Source: Microcella sp. (lineage in GTDB: Bacteria > Actinomycetota > Actinomycetes > Actinomycetales > Microbacteriaceae). Taken from it: DNA of 64,000 bases. Below the pieces are notes generated by a model. The model did not search any database. It had not been told where the DNA came from and was given only the letters and a program-made list of their open reading frames with translations. Shown here piece by piece: positions 39,901 through 47,663 of this stretch. The stretch is taken from assembly GCF_019739195.1 (NCBI RefSeq), contig NZ_JAHHDS010000003.1, positions 2,232,001 through 2,296,000 of the forward strand. The letters run 5' to 3'. The position numbers and the translations under genes are program-made. Every line of letters starts with the position of its first letter. Position 1 is the first letter of the stretch.

Positions 39901-42900
39901 AGGTGTGGCTGCACAACTCGCCTCCGCTTTCCAGATGTCGCTTGCGGAGTCCACAAAGGTCACCGCGACCGACTGCGACGCCGCAGGAGCATCCTCAGCG
40001 GAGGTGATCTCGTGGGACACCGCCGACTACAACGCGCAAGGCCAGATGCTTCAATCGTTCAAGCTCGACCCCCTAGACGGTGAGGGTCACGTGCTCGTGA
40101 ACGAGGTTCTCGCCTACGACCTTCTCGGCCGCCCCCTAGAGGTCGCGGATGCAGAGGGCAACGTCTCCACAAAGGCTTACACCTACTCCGCTGGCGGGCT
40201 AGTGCAGTCGATCGCCTCGACCACGCCGGATCCAGACGGCGCGGGCCCAGGCGTACCGATGACCTCCATCACGACGTTCAACCCGTTGACCGGCACTGTA
40301 ACCTCCACGACCGATGCGAACGGGCGCACCACCTCCGGCACATACGACGCTTTGGGGAGAATGGTGGCGGTGGTTCTCCCGCAGCACGTTGGGCTCCAGG
40401 TGCCTTCGCTGGAGTACGAGTATGCCGTGCACAAGACCGGTCTGAACTCTGTTCTCACGCGCAAACTCGGTGCCGACGGTCAGACTCAGCACACCAGCGT
40501 CACGCACTATGACGGACTACTGCGACCGTTCCAATACCAGTCCGAGTCGGTCAATGCTGGCCCGAATCGGAACGATGACGCGTCCGAACGGGGCATGCTC
40601 GTCGCGCACGTCTTCTACGACTCTGCCGGGCGCATCCTGCGTCAAACCAGCCCTTGGCTCGCGGTCGGCGCGCCGTCGATCACTCCGATCACCCCAGTCG
40701 CTGCCCCGCGTTCGCAAACCACCTACGATTACGACGCGGCCGGCCGTCAAATCGCTCAAGTGTTCTGGGTGGGCAACTCGTCCGTTCCGGAAAACGAACA
40801 GTGGCGTTCGGTGACGCACTACGACGGCGCGCAAACCCTACAGATTCCGCCGATGGGGGGAACCCCGCAGATGGCAATCATGGATGCTCGCGGCCGCACA
40901 GTCGAGCTGCGTCAGTTCCTGCGCGACCCAGACGACAACGCCGCAGCGACTTCGGCAACTGAAGTGCTTGCCCTGCCCTTCCAGAGCACGACGTACGAGT
41001 TCGACAGCGCCGGGCAGTTGGTCGAGATGCGTGACGCGGAGAACAACCTGTGGAGTTACGAGTTTGACTTCGCCGGTCGCCAGACCAGCGCCACCGACCC
41101 CGACGGCGGCACCACCACCACGACGTACGATTCGCTGAACCGGACCGCAACTCGCACCAACGGCAACGGCCAGACCGTTGCGTACACGTACGACGCGCTC
41201 GGACGCACTTTGACATTGCGAGATGGATCGCAGACCGGGCCAGTTCGTTCTCAATGGCAGTACGACACCGCACTCGATGAAACAGGCAACCCTGTGCGCG
41301 GAGCTCAAGCGTCCTCCACCCGGTTCATCGACGGCAACGCCTACACAAGCTCGGTCGACCTCTACGACGACGCGTATCGTCCTCTTTCGGCCACGATGAC
41401 GCTGCCTGACATCGCACCGTACGCTGACGCGCTGGAGTCGCTGAGTTTCACGACCGGCTACACCTACACTGCCGATGGTCAGGTGGAGACGGTCAAACAC
41501 CCCGGCATCGTCGACAGCACGGGTGTGACGGCTCTGGGCGCTGAGATAGTCACGACCGAGTTCGACACCGCGTCCATCCCGTCCTGGATGGGCGGCGGTT
41601 TCGGGTGGGGCGTGTATGTGGCCGACAGCGGTTTCGACGCCGAGGGACGCCTGCAGGCGTTGGATCTGGGCAACACGTACGCGGCCCGCATCGGTTACAA
41701 CTACGATGCAGAAACGAAGCGACTGTCCGGAATCTCCCTGAACAGGCAACAGCATGATGTCGACTTCGACCTGCAATATGCCTACGACGATGTGGGAAAC
41801 GTCATCAGCATCAAGGACCAGGCAGGGTCAAGCAATACCGTGCATGACAACCAGTGCTTCGGCTACGACGGCTTGGAAAGACTCGCGGTCGCGTGGACCG
41901 CAGGTGATGGTGACTGCTCGGTAGAGCAAGATGCGATCACGGTCGGGGATGTTGGGGGGGTCTCGCCGTATTGGACGGAGTACTCCTACGACCCGCTGGG
42001 CAACCGTACGAGTATGGTGCAGCACGGTGTGGGCGCTGACGTCACTGTCAGCACGTCCTACTCGCACGGTGTTGGGGCGGCGGGCCCGCATCAGCTGACG
42101 AGCGTGGTCGAAACGATCGCGGGCACGTCGACGACGACCGACTTTTCGTACGACGATGCTGGTAACCGGGTCGCGGAGGTCTCGGGCGGTGTGACCCAGG
42201 ACTATGTCTGGGATGTTGAGGGTGAGCTGATCGCGACAGGCGGCGAGGAGTACGCCTACGACGCGTCCGGCACGCGGATGCTGCGCTCGAGTGCTGCTGG
42301 TGTGACGGTGTATCTGCCGGGCGGTCAAGAGTTGCTCATCGCCGGCACCGGGGAAGAGCCGGAGCTCTCCGCCACTCGCTACTACTCCTTCGCTGGGGCA
42401 ATGGTCGCTATGCGCACCGCGGGTGGGTTGGGTGCGGTGACCTCCTTCGTGGCGGATCATCAGGGCACCTTGGTGGCGGCGGTGCCGAACACGAACTGGG
42501 CGGCGAACGCGGTCCAGCGCGTCTATACCGACCCGTACGGTGGCACCCGCGGCGCCTCCGAGGATTTGCCGGGCGATCGTGGCTTCCTGGGCGCGGTGGA
42601 AGACAGCACTGGGCTGACCTTGCTGTCGGCGCGCTACTACGACTCTGATGTGGGTTCGTTCATCAGCGTGGATCCGTTGTTGAGGCCGGGGGTTCCCGCG
42701 CATTTCCACGCCTACGCGTATGCGTTCAACAATCCGGTGTCGCAGTCGGATCCGTCGGGTTTGGAGCCTCGGGACAAGAACGGCAACTTCGACGGCAACC
42801 CGTATCTCAGCAAACCGGCCACTCCGTCGACGTCGTGGGAGGCGTTGAACGCTTGCAAGGACGTGTGGTGCACGGCCGGGTGGAATATTCAGTTCACGGG

Positions 42901-43537
42901 TCACTTCTACGGAGGCATCCTGGAAGGGCTCGGTGGGCTGCTGCTCCTCACCTGCTCCCTTTGCAATGCCTATCAGGGTGCAAGCCAGGGGATCGAGGTC
43001 TTGAAAGATCCTGCTGGACACATGGCCCGAACCGCTGAATCGCTTGACCAGTTCTGGTCCGATCCGTGGGGGAACTTCTGGCGTCCGTTCGTGGAGGACT
43101 GGACCAACAATCCAGGTCACGCGCTCGGCGGGACGGTGTTCACTGTCGGTACTGTGGCGGTGCCTGGCGGCGCGCTGATCAAGGTGGGCAGCGCGGCCAG
43201 AGCCGCAAATAAGGTTGAGAGCGCGACCGGAGGCGGGGCACGGTTTGCCGTGGACGCAGCAGGATCTACCACTCTGAGGCTCTCTGCTGGGTCAACCTCC
43301 CTTGAAGTGACCGAACACGCTGCGAGACGGTTGACATCTCGCTCCATATCCATAGAAACCGCGGAGTCGGTGCTTTCCAGACAGCCTTTCCCTTACTTCC
43401 ATGCTGACGAATGGAAGTTGGGGTTCTACAACCCTGCTTCAGGGATATTCCTAGGCTCGGTAGATGGGAGGGTTACGACAGTTATTGACCGTGTGAGTCA
43501 GGGCTACATTGACAATTTGAGGGCGGTGCAACCATGA
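36905..43537 (+). CDS. Rhs/YD-repeat polymorphic toxin
   Basis: 2,210 residues. An Arg-rich start and a hydrophobic segment (about 20-45) suggest Sec export or anchoring. Residues 45-300 are a low-complexity and SpvB-like entry region. Many YD repeats (TYDALGRMV, YDYDAAGRQI, YEFDFAGRQTSATDPDGGTTT, YTYDALGRTLTL) form the shell. The RHS core ends with DRGFLGAVEDSTGLTLLSAR, then AYAFNNPVSQSDPSGLEP (DPSG at 1949). The remaining about 255 residues are the variable toxin: a hydrophobic linker (1980-2090) and a terminal domain starting EHAARRLTSRSISIETAESV (2137), which resembles DUF4258 (BECR-fold RNase). The stop overlaps the DUF2283 gene by 4 bp. AT-richer than the chromosome. Confidence 0.93.
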   Translation: MVRLNKLSRSRRASRTRRRTVGAAIAGVLTITLTVDPFALGAIAPSLASEPSPFTLQAREDEFDDFLAQLGQDEPLPGEPLVGSEPAAGSTPPLESLPADLPTEDEEVIVLTEPEEPQALASLTPATYGQTTTPASGGPVEAEVGGLAVIVEAVDDLTAPDAVLLSVAGETETAAAGVHGILLEVSDATATAPANAEIQLSVSYETFAGIGGADWASRLRFVWMPECDSGSTNCVPQVLPTVNDTVSQTVTATVPVNEGDSAVGASLASTSSSSSTMTMASGTGGGSLAVTAGASGSQGNWGATSLSPASTWGNSGNTGSFTWSMGLGVPSPAAGPSPQLALSYSSAASDGRLPTTNNQSGLIGEGFDLTSGFIERTYTPCSDDDSGSANNADRESLDLCWGVENATMSLNGGASELIRDGSTNIWHSKTADGTKVEHLTGVDNGGEQDEYWKVTTTDGTQYFFGRDADGTNSAWTVPVFGNHAGEPCFESTANGGFAESMCTQVYRWNLEQVVDPLGNTMTYYYEEEPNRYMYDAVGSLERAESARTVAYTAGGRLVRIAYGVPANSTASAPAEVTFSYGPRCITDENVLTSFCNSGQSAVTSNSWPDTPVDMVCTASTPEDCNYVPVFFSRYRLAKITTGAFDGTDYQPITSWTLGQTFRPQGDGSSIEDFVDPMLVLDSITETGHGGTEAETDDITRPSIDFNYAFLRNRVEAVEDNHLPLVRPRISSINTESGATVSVAYRTECGVNDGGVPGTSDAAQRDNTRLCYPVKWFPNSDGVELVDYFHKYVVDTIAETGASRIDGSDVQLVTGSLNVVTSFDYEGGAAWAKPTGALVKPKEMTYSDFRGFSHVVTTVGVEGESHSSRTHYFRGMGEDVTLTAGPAGHEVTADDLLRFRGQVFSTTGYNGTTPVTQVITVPGDPIVMATNSDDVDSTRIPSTTTHGFTFDAAGAVDFRTKSVSTTNQYSQVVAVNDLGDVLTTDDDMCQAISYAHNGTSGVAAQLASAFQMSLAESTKVTATDCDAAGASSAEVISWDTADYNAQGQMLQSFKLDPLDGEGHVLVNEVLAYDLLGRPLEVADAEGNVSTKAYTYSAGGLVQSIASTTPDPDGAGPGVPMTSITTFNPLTGTVTSTTDANGRTTSGTYDALGRMVAVVLPQHVGLQVPSLEYEYAVHKTGLNSVLTRKLGADGQTQHTSVTHYDGLLRPFQYQSESVNAGPNRNDDASERGMLVAHVFYDSAGRILRQTSPWLAVGAPSITPITPVAAPRSQTTYDYDAAGRQIAQVFWVGNSSVPENEQWRSVTHYDGAQTLQIPPMGGTPQMAIMDARGRTVELRQFLRDPDDNAAATSATEVLALPFQSTTYEFDSAGQLVEMRDAENNLWSYEFDFAGRQTSATDPDGGTTTTTYDSLNRTATRTNGNGQTVAYTYDALGRTLTLRDGSQTGPVRSQWQYDTALDETGNPVRGAQASSTRFIDGNAYTSSVDLYDDAYRPLSATMTLPDIAPYADALESLSFTTGYTYTADGQVETVKHPGIVDSTGVTALGAEIVTTEFDTASIPSWMGGGFGWGVYVADSGFDAEGRLQALDLGNTYAARIGYNYDAETKRLSGISLNRQQHDVDFDLQYAYDDVGNVISIKDQAGSSNTVHDNQCFGYDGLERLAVAWTAGDGDCSVEQDAITVGDVGGVSPYWTEYSYDPLGNRTSMVQHGVGADVTVSTSYSHGVGAAGPHQLTSVVETIAGTSTTTDFSYDDAGNRVAEVSGGVTQDYVWDVEGELIATGGEEYAYDASGTRMLRSSAAGVTVYLPGGQELLIAGTGEEPELSATRYYSFAGAMVAMRTAGGLGAVTSFVADHQGTLVAAVPNTNWAANAVQRVYTDPYGGTRGASEDLPGDRGFLGAVEDSTGLTLLSARYYDSDVGSFISVDPLLRPGVPAHFHAYAYAFNNPVSQSDPSGLEPRDKNGNFDGNPYLSKPATPSTSWEALNACKDVWCTAGWNIQFTGHFYGGILEGLGGLLLLTCSLCNAYQGASQGIEVLKDPAGHMARTAESLDQFWSDPWGNFWRPFVEDWTNNPGHALGGTVFTVGTVAVPGGALIKVGSAARAANKVESATGGGARFAVDAAGSTTLRLSAGSTSLEVTEHAARRLTSRSISIETAESVLSRQPFPYFHADEWKLGFYNPASGIFLGSVDGRVTTVIDRVSQGYIDNLRAVQP

Positions 43538-43767
43538 AGATTATTTACGATCCTGTAGCGGACGCGGCGTACATCTATTTGCAGAGTGATCCCAATCAGT
43601 ATTCACACATGGTCGCTTTAGACCCTCAAGCAGCGGGCGGAATGATCAACTTCGACTACGACACTGAGGGACTGTTGCTCGGGATTGAAGTTCTCGGTGC
43701 AAAGCGATTGCTGCATCCCGATCTGCTTAGCGAGGGCCTCGAATCAGGCGCGGCGGTGGTGGAGTAG
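43534..43767 (+). CDS. DUF2283 protein, candidate immunity/antitoxin for the Rhs toxin
   Basis: 77 residues. MKIIYDPVADAAYIYLQ is the signature start of DUF2283, followed by GMINFDYDTEGLLLGIEVLGA. The ATG overlaps the Rhs stop (ATGA), so toxin and partner are co-translated. DUF2283 genes are frequent neighbours of DUF4258 toxin-like genes, which supports assigning it as the specific neutraliser of the Rhs C-terminus; neutralisation itself is inferred. Confidence 0.85.
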   Translation: MKIIYDPVADAAYIYLQSDPNQYSHMVALDPQAAGGMINFDYDTEGLLLGIEVLGAKRLLHPDLLSEGLESGAAVVE

Positions 43768-43774
43768 CAAAGCG

Positions 43775-43924
43775 ATGGGCTTGAGCGATACCTCTGCTGC
43801 CCGCGTCCGCTACTGCTTCGACGACGCCACCATGTGGCTTTACGGCTTTCCTCTACCGGCTCTAAAGCGCGGACGGGTCATACTTGAAGACCGGAATCTC
43901 CAAGAACCCGTTCAGTCGAGATAG
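43775..43924 (+). CDS. Possible small protein, unknown
   Basis: 49 codons from ATG 43775, 7 bp after the DUF2283 stop, with GGTGGAG about 11 bp upstream. The product (VRYCFDDATMWLYGFPLPAL and a charged end) matches nothing I recognise. It may be a remnant of an older toxin tip or immunity gene, or not translated. Confidence 0.35.
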   Translation: MGLSDTSAARVRYCFDDATMWLYGFPLPALKRGRVILEDRNLQEPVQSR

Positions 43925-43934
43925 CCGAACCTTC

Positions 43935-44075
43935 ATGGATGACAAGACTATGGATGTACTCCAATCCGGCACTCGCCGCGAGATGCTCAATTTTGAACGG
44001 TTCCTAGTGGAGAGTGACCCTGGCCCGTTGAGCTATGAGCGTTGGGCTGGGCAGCTCGCTCAGGACGTACCGTGA
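43935..44075 (+). CDS. Small protein coupled to the following gene, unknown
   Basis: 46 codons from ATG 43935 (TTG 43884 would give 63). The product is charged and helical (MDDKTMDVLQSGTRREMLNF ... YERWAGQLAQDVP). Its TGA overlaps the GTG of the next gene (GTGA), the strongest evidence that it is real or the tail of a longer former gene. It could be the C-terminal scar of a displaced Rhs tip or an immunity subunit. Confidence 0.45.
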   Translation: MDDKTMDVLQSGTRREMLNFERFLVESDPGPLSYERWAGQLAQDVP

Positions 44076-44488
44076 CGCCGCAAACGGGTGAGCGAGCCCC
44101 GGTCTTCTCAATCGGATTGGTCGTCGGCGGCCGCACGCCGAGCAACCTGGCGTGGACCCACGAGATTGCCATGCTCACCAAAGATGTCATCGCAGTTCGC
44201 GCTGGCGTGGAATCGCCTCTGCATCTCAATGTCGTGTTCCATGTGGCCGGGAACTTGCTCCAACCAGAGTTCGAGGGAGTGAGAACCGCCACCTTCAACA
44301 AGGCCGATGCGGCGCTCATGGTTCAGGTCGCACTTGTCGAGTCAGCGCCGGCGGATCCCAGAGCAGAGCTCATCTCACTACTTGACAGTGCAGTCGAGGA
44401 AGCGGAAGCCTGGTCTAAGCGAAGAGGAATCGCGTTTGATCGCGAACCATTCGCGCAGATGCTTGGCCTTGTCGTGAGATTCCGATAG
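44072..44488 (+). CDS. Unknown protein, candidate orphan immunity gene
   Basis: 138 residues from GTG 44072, overlapping the previous stop by 4 bp. The N-terminal half looks beta-rich (APVFSIGLVVGG, LHLNVVFHVAGNLL) and the C-terminal half helical (SLLDSAVEEAEAWSKRRG). There is no signal peptide, so it is cytoplasmic. Its place downstream of an Rhs toxin and its unlike-chromosome codon use fit an orphan immunity protein, but I recognise no family. Confidence 0.6.
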   Translation: MTPQTGERAPVFSIGLVVGGRTPSNLAWTHEIAMLTKDVIAVRAGVESPLHLNVVFHVAGNLLQPEFEGVRTATFNKADAALMVQVALVESAPADPRAELISLLDSAVEEAEAWSKRRGIAFDREPFAQMLGLVVRFR

Positions 44489-44626
44489 GTCTCGTCGCGG
44501 CGACTTCCTGCTTGCAACCGGTACTAAGTGCGGCGCTTGCGAGCCACGATCCCTGGCACTGCGAAGCCGCCGCAGTTGCCCCACATATTGAGAGTCTTGC
44601 AATCGATTGTGGAACTTGGTTGACCG

Positions 44627-44944
44627 ATGATCGCCGCAGCCGGCGGAGCCCCCGTGCTTGCTCATCCCGCCACCCGCGGCCGCGAGGCCGTCGTCGACGA
44701 GAGGTCGCTCGCCCGCTTGGTCGAGGCCGGACTCGTCGGTCTCGAGGTCGGCCACCGCGAGAACACGCCCGAGGGGCGCGAGCGGTTGCTCGAGCTCGCC
44801 GAGCGGTTCGACCTCGTGACGACCGGCTCGAGCGACTACCACGGCGAGGGCAAGCCCAACCGCCTCGCCGAGAACACGACGACTCCCGAGGCGCTCGAGC
44901 GCATCATCGCCGCGACCAGCAGGCTCGAGCCGGTGCGGGCATAG
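44627..44944 (+). pseudogene. Right copy of the PHP gene 3' end
   Basis: 318 bp matching codons 179-283 of the PHP gene at 32750, beginning MIAAAGGAPVLAHPATRGRE and ending SRLEPVRA. It lacks the N-terminal metal motifs DLHTHS and DHD, so it cannot be an active PHP enzyme. GC content and codon use are chromosomal. As it adjoins the next chromosomal gene, it is probably the original 3' end of the resident PHP gene, left behind when the island entered. Confidence 0.92.
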
Positions 44945-44968
44945 CGGATCAGCGTCGCGCGCGATGAC

Positions 44969-46099
44969 CTAGTCGTCTTCGCTCGGCCTAGCCGGCGCCC
45001 ACAGCTCGCGTAATGCGTCCGCAATCTCGAAGCGCGGGGCGCCTCGTCCGTTGCACGCCACGGCGATGACCGTCTCGCGGTCGGGGGTGATGGTGAGGTC
45101 TGAGATGTAGCCGCCCCAGCGGCCCGAGTGGTAGAGGCTGCCGTCGGGCTCGATGCGGATGCCTGCGGCGTACAGCTCGCCGTTCGGCTGCTCGTCGTCG
45201 AGCACGATGGCGGCGCCCGCCACGACGTCTGCCTGCACGAGCTCGCCGAGTCGGTACTGGTCACCCCAGCGCACGAGCTCGGTCGGGGTGGTGACGATGC
45301 CGGAGTGCCCGTAGGCGGCCCAGCCTCCGCGCAGCAGGGTGTCGTCGGTGTCGTAGGGCGTCGCGACGTCGGGCGCCGTGAGGCCGGGGTCGACGCTCAG
45401 GTCGAGGGCGAGCGGGCTCGTCAGGCGCTCGGCCAGGAACTGCGGGAACGACTGACCGCTCACCGCCTCGACGACCTCGGCAAGCAGCACGTAGTGGCTG
45501 TTCGCGTAGGCGTAGCCCTCGCCGGGGAGGAGCTCGTCTGTTCGCGCGATCGCCGCGAGCACGGTCGCGTGCTCGGCGGCATCGGTGAAGCCGACACCCT
45601 CAGCCTCGAGTTCGATCCAGAAGTCGGGCACGCGCGCCGTGTGGTGCATGAGTTGCTCGAGCGTGACCTCGTCGGCCCACTGCGGCAGGCCATCGACGTG
45701 CGCCGACAGGGGGTCGTCGAGTGAGAGTGATCCTTCGCGCTCGAGAACGAGTACCGACGTCGCGGTGAACTGCTTCGAGATCGACGCCATATCGAAGCGC
45801 GTCTCGGTGGTGAGCGGGTCGCCCGTCGTGAGGTCGGCGAGCCCGCCGGCCGCAGCCCAGACGACCTCGCCCGTGACGCCGACCGCGGCGGAGCATCCGG
45901 GTCGATCGGGCTCGAGAAAGGTAGCCATCAGCTCGTCGCTCAGCGTCACGAGCTTGGCCGTGCGCTGCACGCCGGTGTCGGTCGAGAGCGGCACCTTCGC
46001 CAGCTGGGGCACGGGCTCGCGTTCGACAGCGCAGCCCGCCAGCGCGACGATCGCGGCGAGAGCCGTGACCGTCAGCACCAGAGGCCGCGGAGCCGTCAT
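44969..46099 (-). CDS. Serine hydrolase lipoprotein, class C beta-lactamase/PBP-like
   Basis: 376 residues. A signal peptide with lipobox LAGC (Cys23) anchors it outside the membrane. Active-site motifs are S106-I-S-K109 (SxxK), Y198-A-N200 (YxN) and H324-S-G (in place of KTG), typical of the beta-lactamase/esterase/D-Ala-D-Ala peptidase superfamily. The substrate could be a peptide, ester or beta-lactam. Its ATG overlaps the stop of the upstream MFS exporter by 4 bp, so the two are one operon. Confidence 0.88.
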   Translation of the reverse strand: MTAPRPLVLTVTALAAIVALAGCAVEREPVPQLAKVPLSTDTGVQRTAKLVTLSDELMATFLEPDRPGCSAAVGVTGEVVWAAAGGLADLTTGDPLTTETRFDMASISKQFTATSVLVLEREGSLSLDDPLSAHVDGLPQWADEVTLEQLMHHTARVPDFWIELEAEGVGFTDAAEHATVLAAIARTDELLPGEGYAYANSHYVLLAEVVEAVSGQSFPQFLAERLTSPLALDLSVDPGLTAPDVATPYDTDDTLLRGGWAAYGHSGIVTTPTELVRWGDQYRLGELVQADVVAGAAIVLDDEQPNGELYAAGIRIEPDGSLYHSGRWGGYISDLTITPDRETVIAVACNGRGAPRFEIADALRELWAPARPSEDD

Positions 46100-47607
46100 G
46101 CCACCGGCGAGGCTTCCGGCGCGGTTTCTGGTGCGGCTTCTGCTGCGGCGGTCGGCGCTCCGTTCGGCGTGCGCCGCACGAAGAATACGGCGGGGATCAC
46201 GAGAGTCGCGATGATCGCGCCGACCGTGAACGCCGCACGAACTCCCTCAGCCGTGACCGAGGCCTCGTCAGGGCCGCCGCCACCGAAGGCTGCGGCGATC
46301 GAGATGAAGAGGGCGATTCCCGCGGCACCGGAGACCTGTTGCATGGTGCCGACGATCGCGCTGCCGTGCGAGTTGAGCTTCGGAGGCAAGGCCGAGAGCC
46401 CGTTGGTGAGCAGGGGGGTGAAGAGCAGGGCGAGGCCCATGCTCAGCCCGATGTTCGCGAAAGCGATGAGCCAGAGCGGTGTCGCGGCCGTGAGCATGGC
46501 CATGCCCCACATCGAGACCGACAGCAGCACAGCGCCCGGAATCACCAGACTCGTCGGGCCGACGGCGTCGTAGCGGCGGCCGATCCACGGGGCGGCGAGA
46601 CCCTGCAGCAGCGCACCGGGCAGAATGATGAGCCCCGAGATGAGCGCCGTCGCGCCGATCACGTCTTGTACGAAGAGCGGAATCAGGATGATCGCGCCGA
46701 AGAGTGCCATCGCTGCGACCATGACGATCGCGATCGAGACGGCGAACTGACGCTGCTGGAAGGTGCGCAGGTCGAGCAGCGCGGCATCCCGACGCTGCAG
46801 GCGCAGCTGGCGCCACACGAAGAGCGCGAGCGCGACGAGCCCGATGACGAGGGCGGTGATGGCGGCCGTGGTCGCCTCCGCTCGTTCACTGACCGGCGCG
46901 CGACCGACGTCGCCGAGCTGCGCGAGGCCGTACACGAGGCCGCCGAAACCGGGGATGGAGAGGAGCACGGAGAGAACATCCAGTCGCCCCGGGCGCGGTT
47001 CGCCGATGTTGACGACTTTCGCAGCGCCGATGACGAGCGCGGCCACCGCGAAGGGAATCATCGTGATGAACAGCCATCGCCAGTCGGCGAAGCTCAGAAT
47101 GAGGCCCGAGACGCTCGGCCCGAACGCGGGCGCGACGGCGATGACCGTCGAGATGAGACCCACGACGCGACCACGGCGGTCGGGCGGCACGAGGCCGAAG
47201 ACGGTCGTGAACAGCAACGGGAAGATGATGCCCGTGCCGGCGGCCTGCACGACGCGCGCGAGCAGCAGCACCTCAAAGCCCGGGGCGATGGCGCCGATGA
47301 CGGTACCGATCGTGAACAGGCTCATCGCGAGCAGGAACATCGGGCGCGTCTGGAAGCGCTGCAGCAGGTAGCCCGTGATCGGAATGACGACGGCGAGCGT
47401 CAGCATGAAGGCTGTGGTCAACCACTGCGCGAGCGAGGCGGTGATGCCGAGCGACTCGATGAGGGTCGGAATCGCGACGCCCATGAGCGTCTCGTTGAGG
47501 ATCACGACGAAGGTCGACCCGAGCAGCAGGCCGATGATGAGCTTGGTCGCGGCAGGCAGGCCCGTGGAGGGCGCCGCCGCATCAGGAACGGTGGTGGATG
47601 CAGGCAT
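46096..47607 (-). CDS. MFS multidrug exporter, DHA2 (14-helix) family
   Basis: 503 residues with about 14 hydrophobic segments. The N-terminal helix ends LNETLMGVAIPTLIESLGI, followed by the motif-A-like QRFQTRPMFLLAMSLF and the antiporter motif-C-like GPSVSGLILSFADWRW. This is an EmrB/QacA-type drug:H+ antiporter; substrates are unknown. Linkage to the overlapping beta-lactamase-like lipoprotein suggests a role in drug or envelope stress. Confidence 0.92.
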   Translation of the reverse strand: MPASTTVPDAAAPSTGLPAATKLIIGLLLGSTFVVILNETLMGVAIPTLIESLGITASLAQWLTTAFMLTLAVVIPITGYLLQRFQTRPMFLLAMSLFTIGTVIGAIAPGFEVLLLARVVQAAGTGIIFPLLFTTVFGLVPPDRRGRVVGLISTVIAVAPAFGPSVSGLILSFADWRWLFITMIPFAVAALVIGAAKVVNIGEPRPGRLDVLSVLLSIPGFGGLVYGLAQLGDVGRAPVSERAEATTAAITALVIGLVALALFVWRQLRLQRRDAALLDLRTFQQRQFAVSIAIVMVAAMALFGAIILIPLFVQDVIGATALISGLIILPGALLQGLAAPWIGRRYDAVGPTSLVIPGAVLLSVSMWGMAMLTAATPLWLIAFANIGLSMGLALLFTPLLTNGLSALPPKLNSHGSAIVGTMQQVSGAAGIALFISIAAAFGGGGPDEASVTAEGVRAAFTVGAIIATLVIPAVFFVRRTPNGAPTAAAEAAPETAPEASPVA

Positions 47608-47663
47608 AGGAATACGAACCTACCGCTCGATGCCGACATTCCCGGTGCGCCGGAATGCGCCGC

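Larger units (their letters stand above)
33602..44626. mobile_element. Rhs polymorphic-toxin island inserted at the PHP gene
   Basis: About 11 kb of visibly AT-richer DNA with different codon use lies between the two copies of the PHP 3' end. The contents are a LamG partner, the Rhs toxin, DUF2283 and three small unknown genes. No integrase, transposase, tRNA or terminal repeats were found, so integration by homologous recombination is more likely than by a recombinase. Confidence 0.75.

Noticed and set aside
33602-44626. Prophage or integrative conjugative element
   Set aside because: No integrase, relaxase, portal, terminase or capsid genes; the content is only the Rhs system and small genes.
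44489-44626. Coding sequence between the last island gene and the PHP remnant
   Set aside because: Only short, unsupported frames; it appears to be the right junction of the island without a visible att site or repeat.
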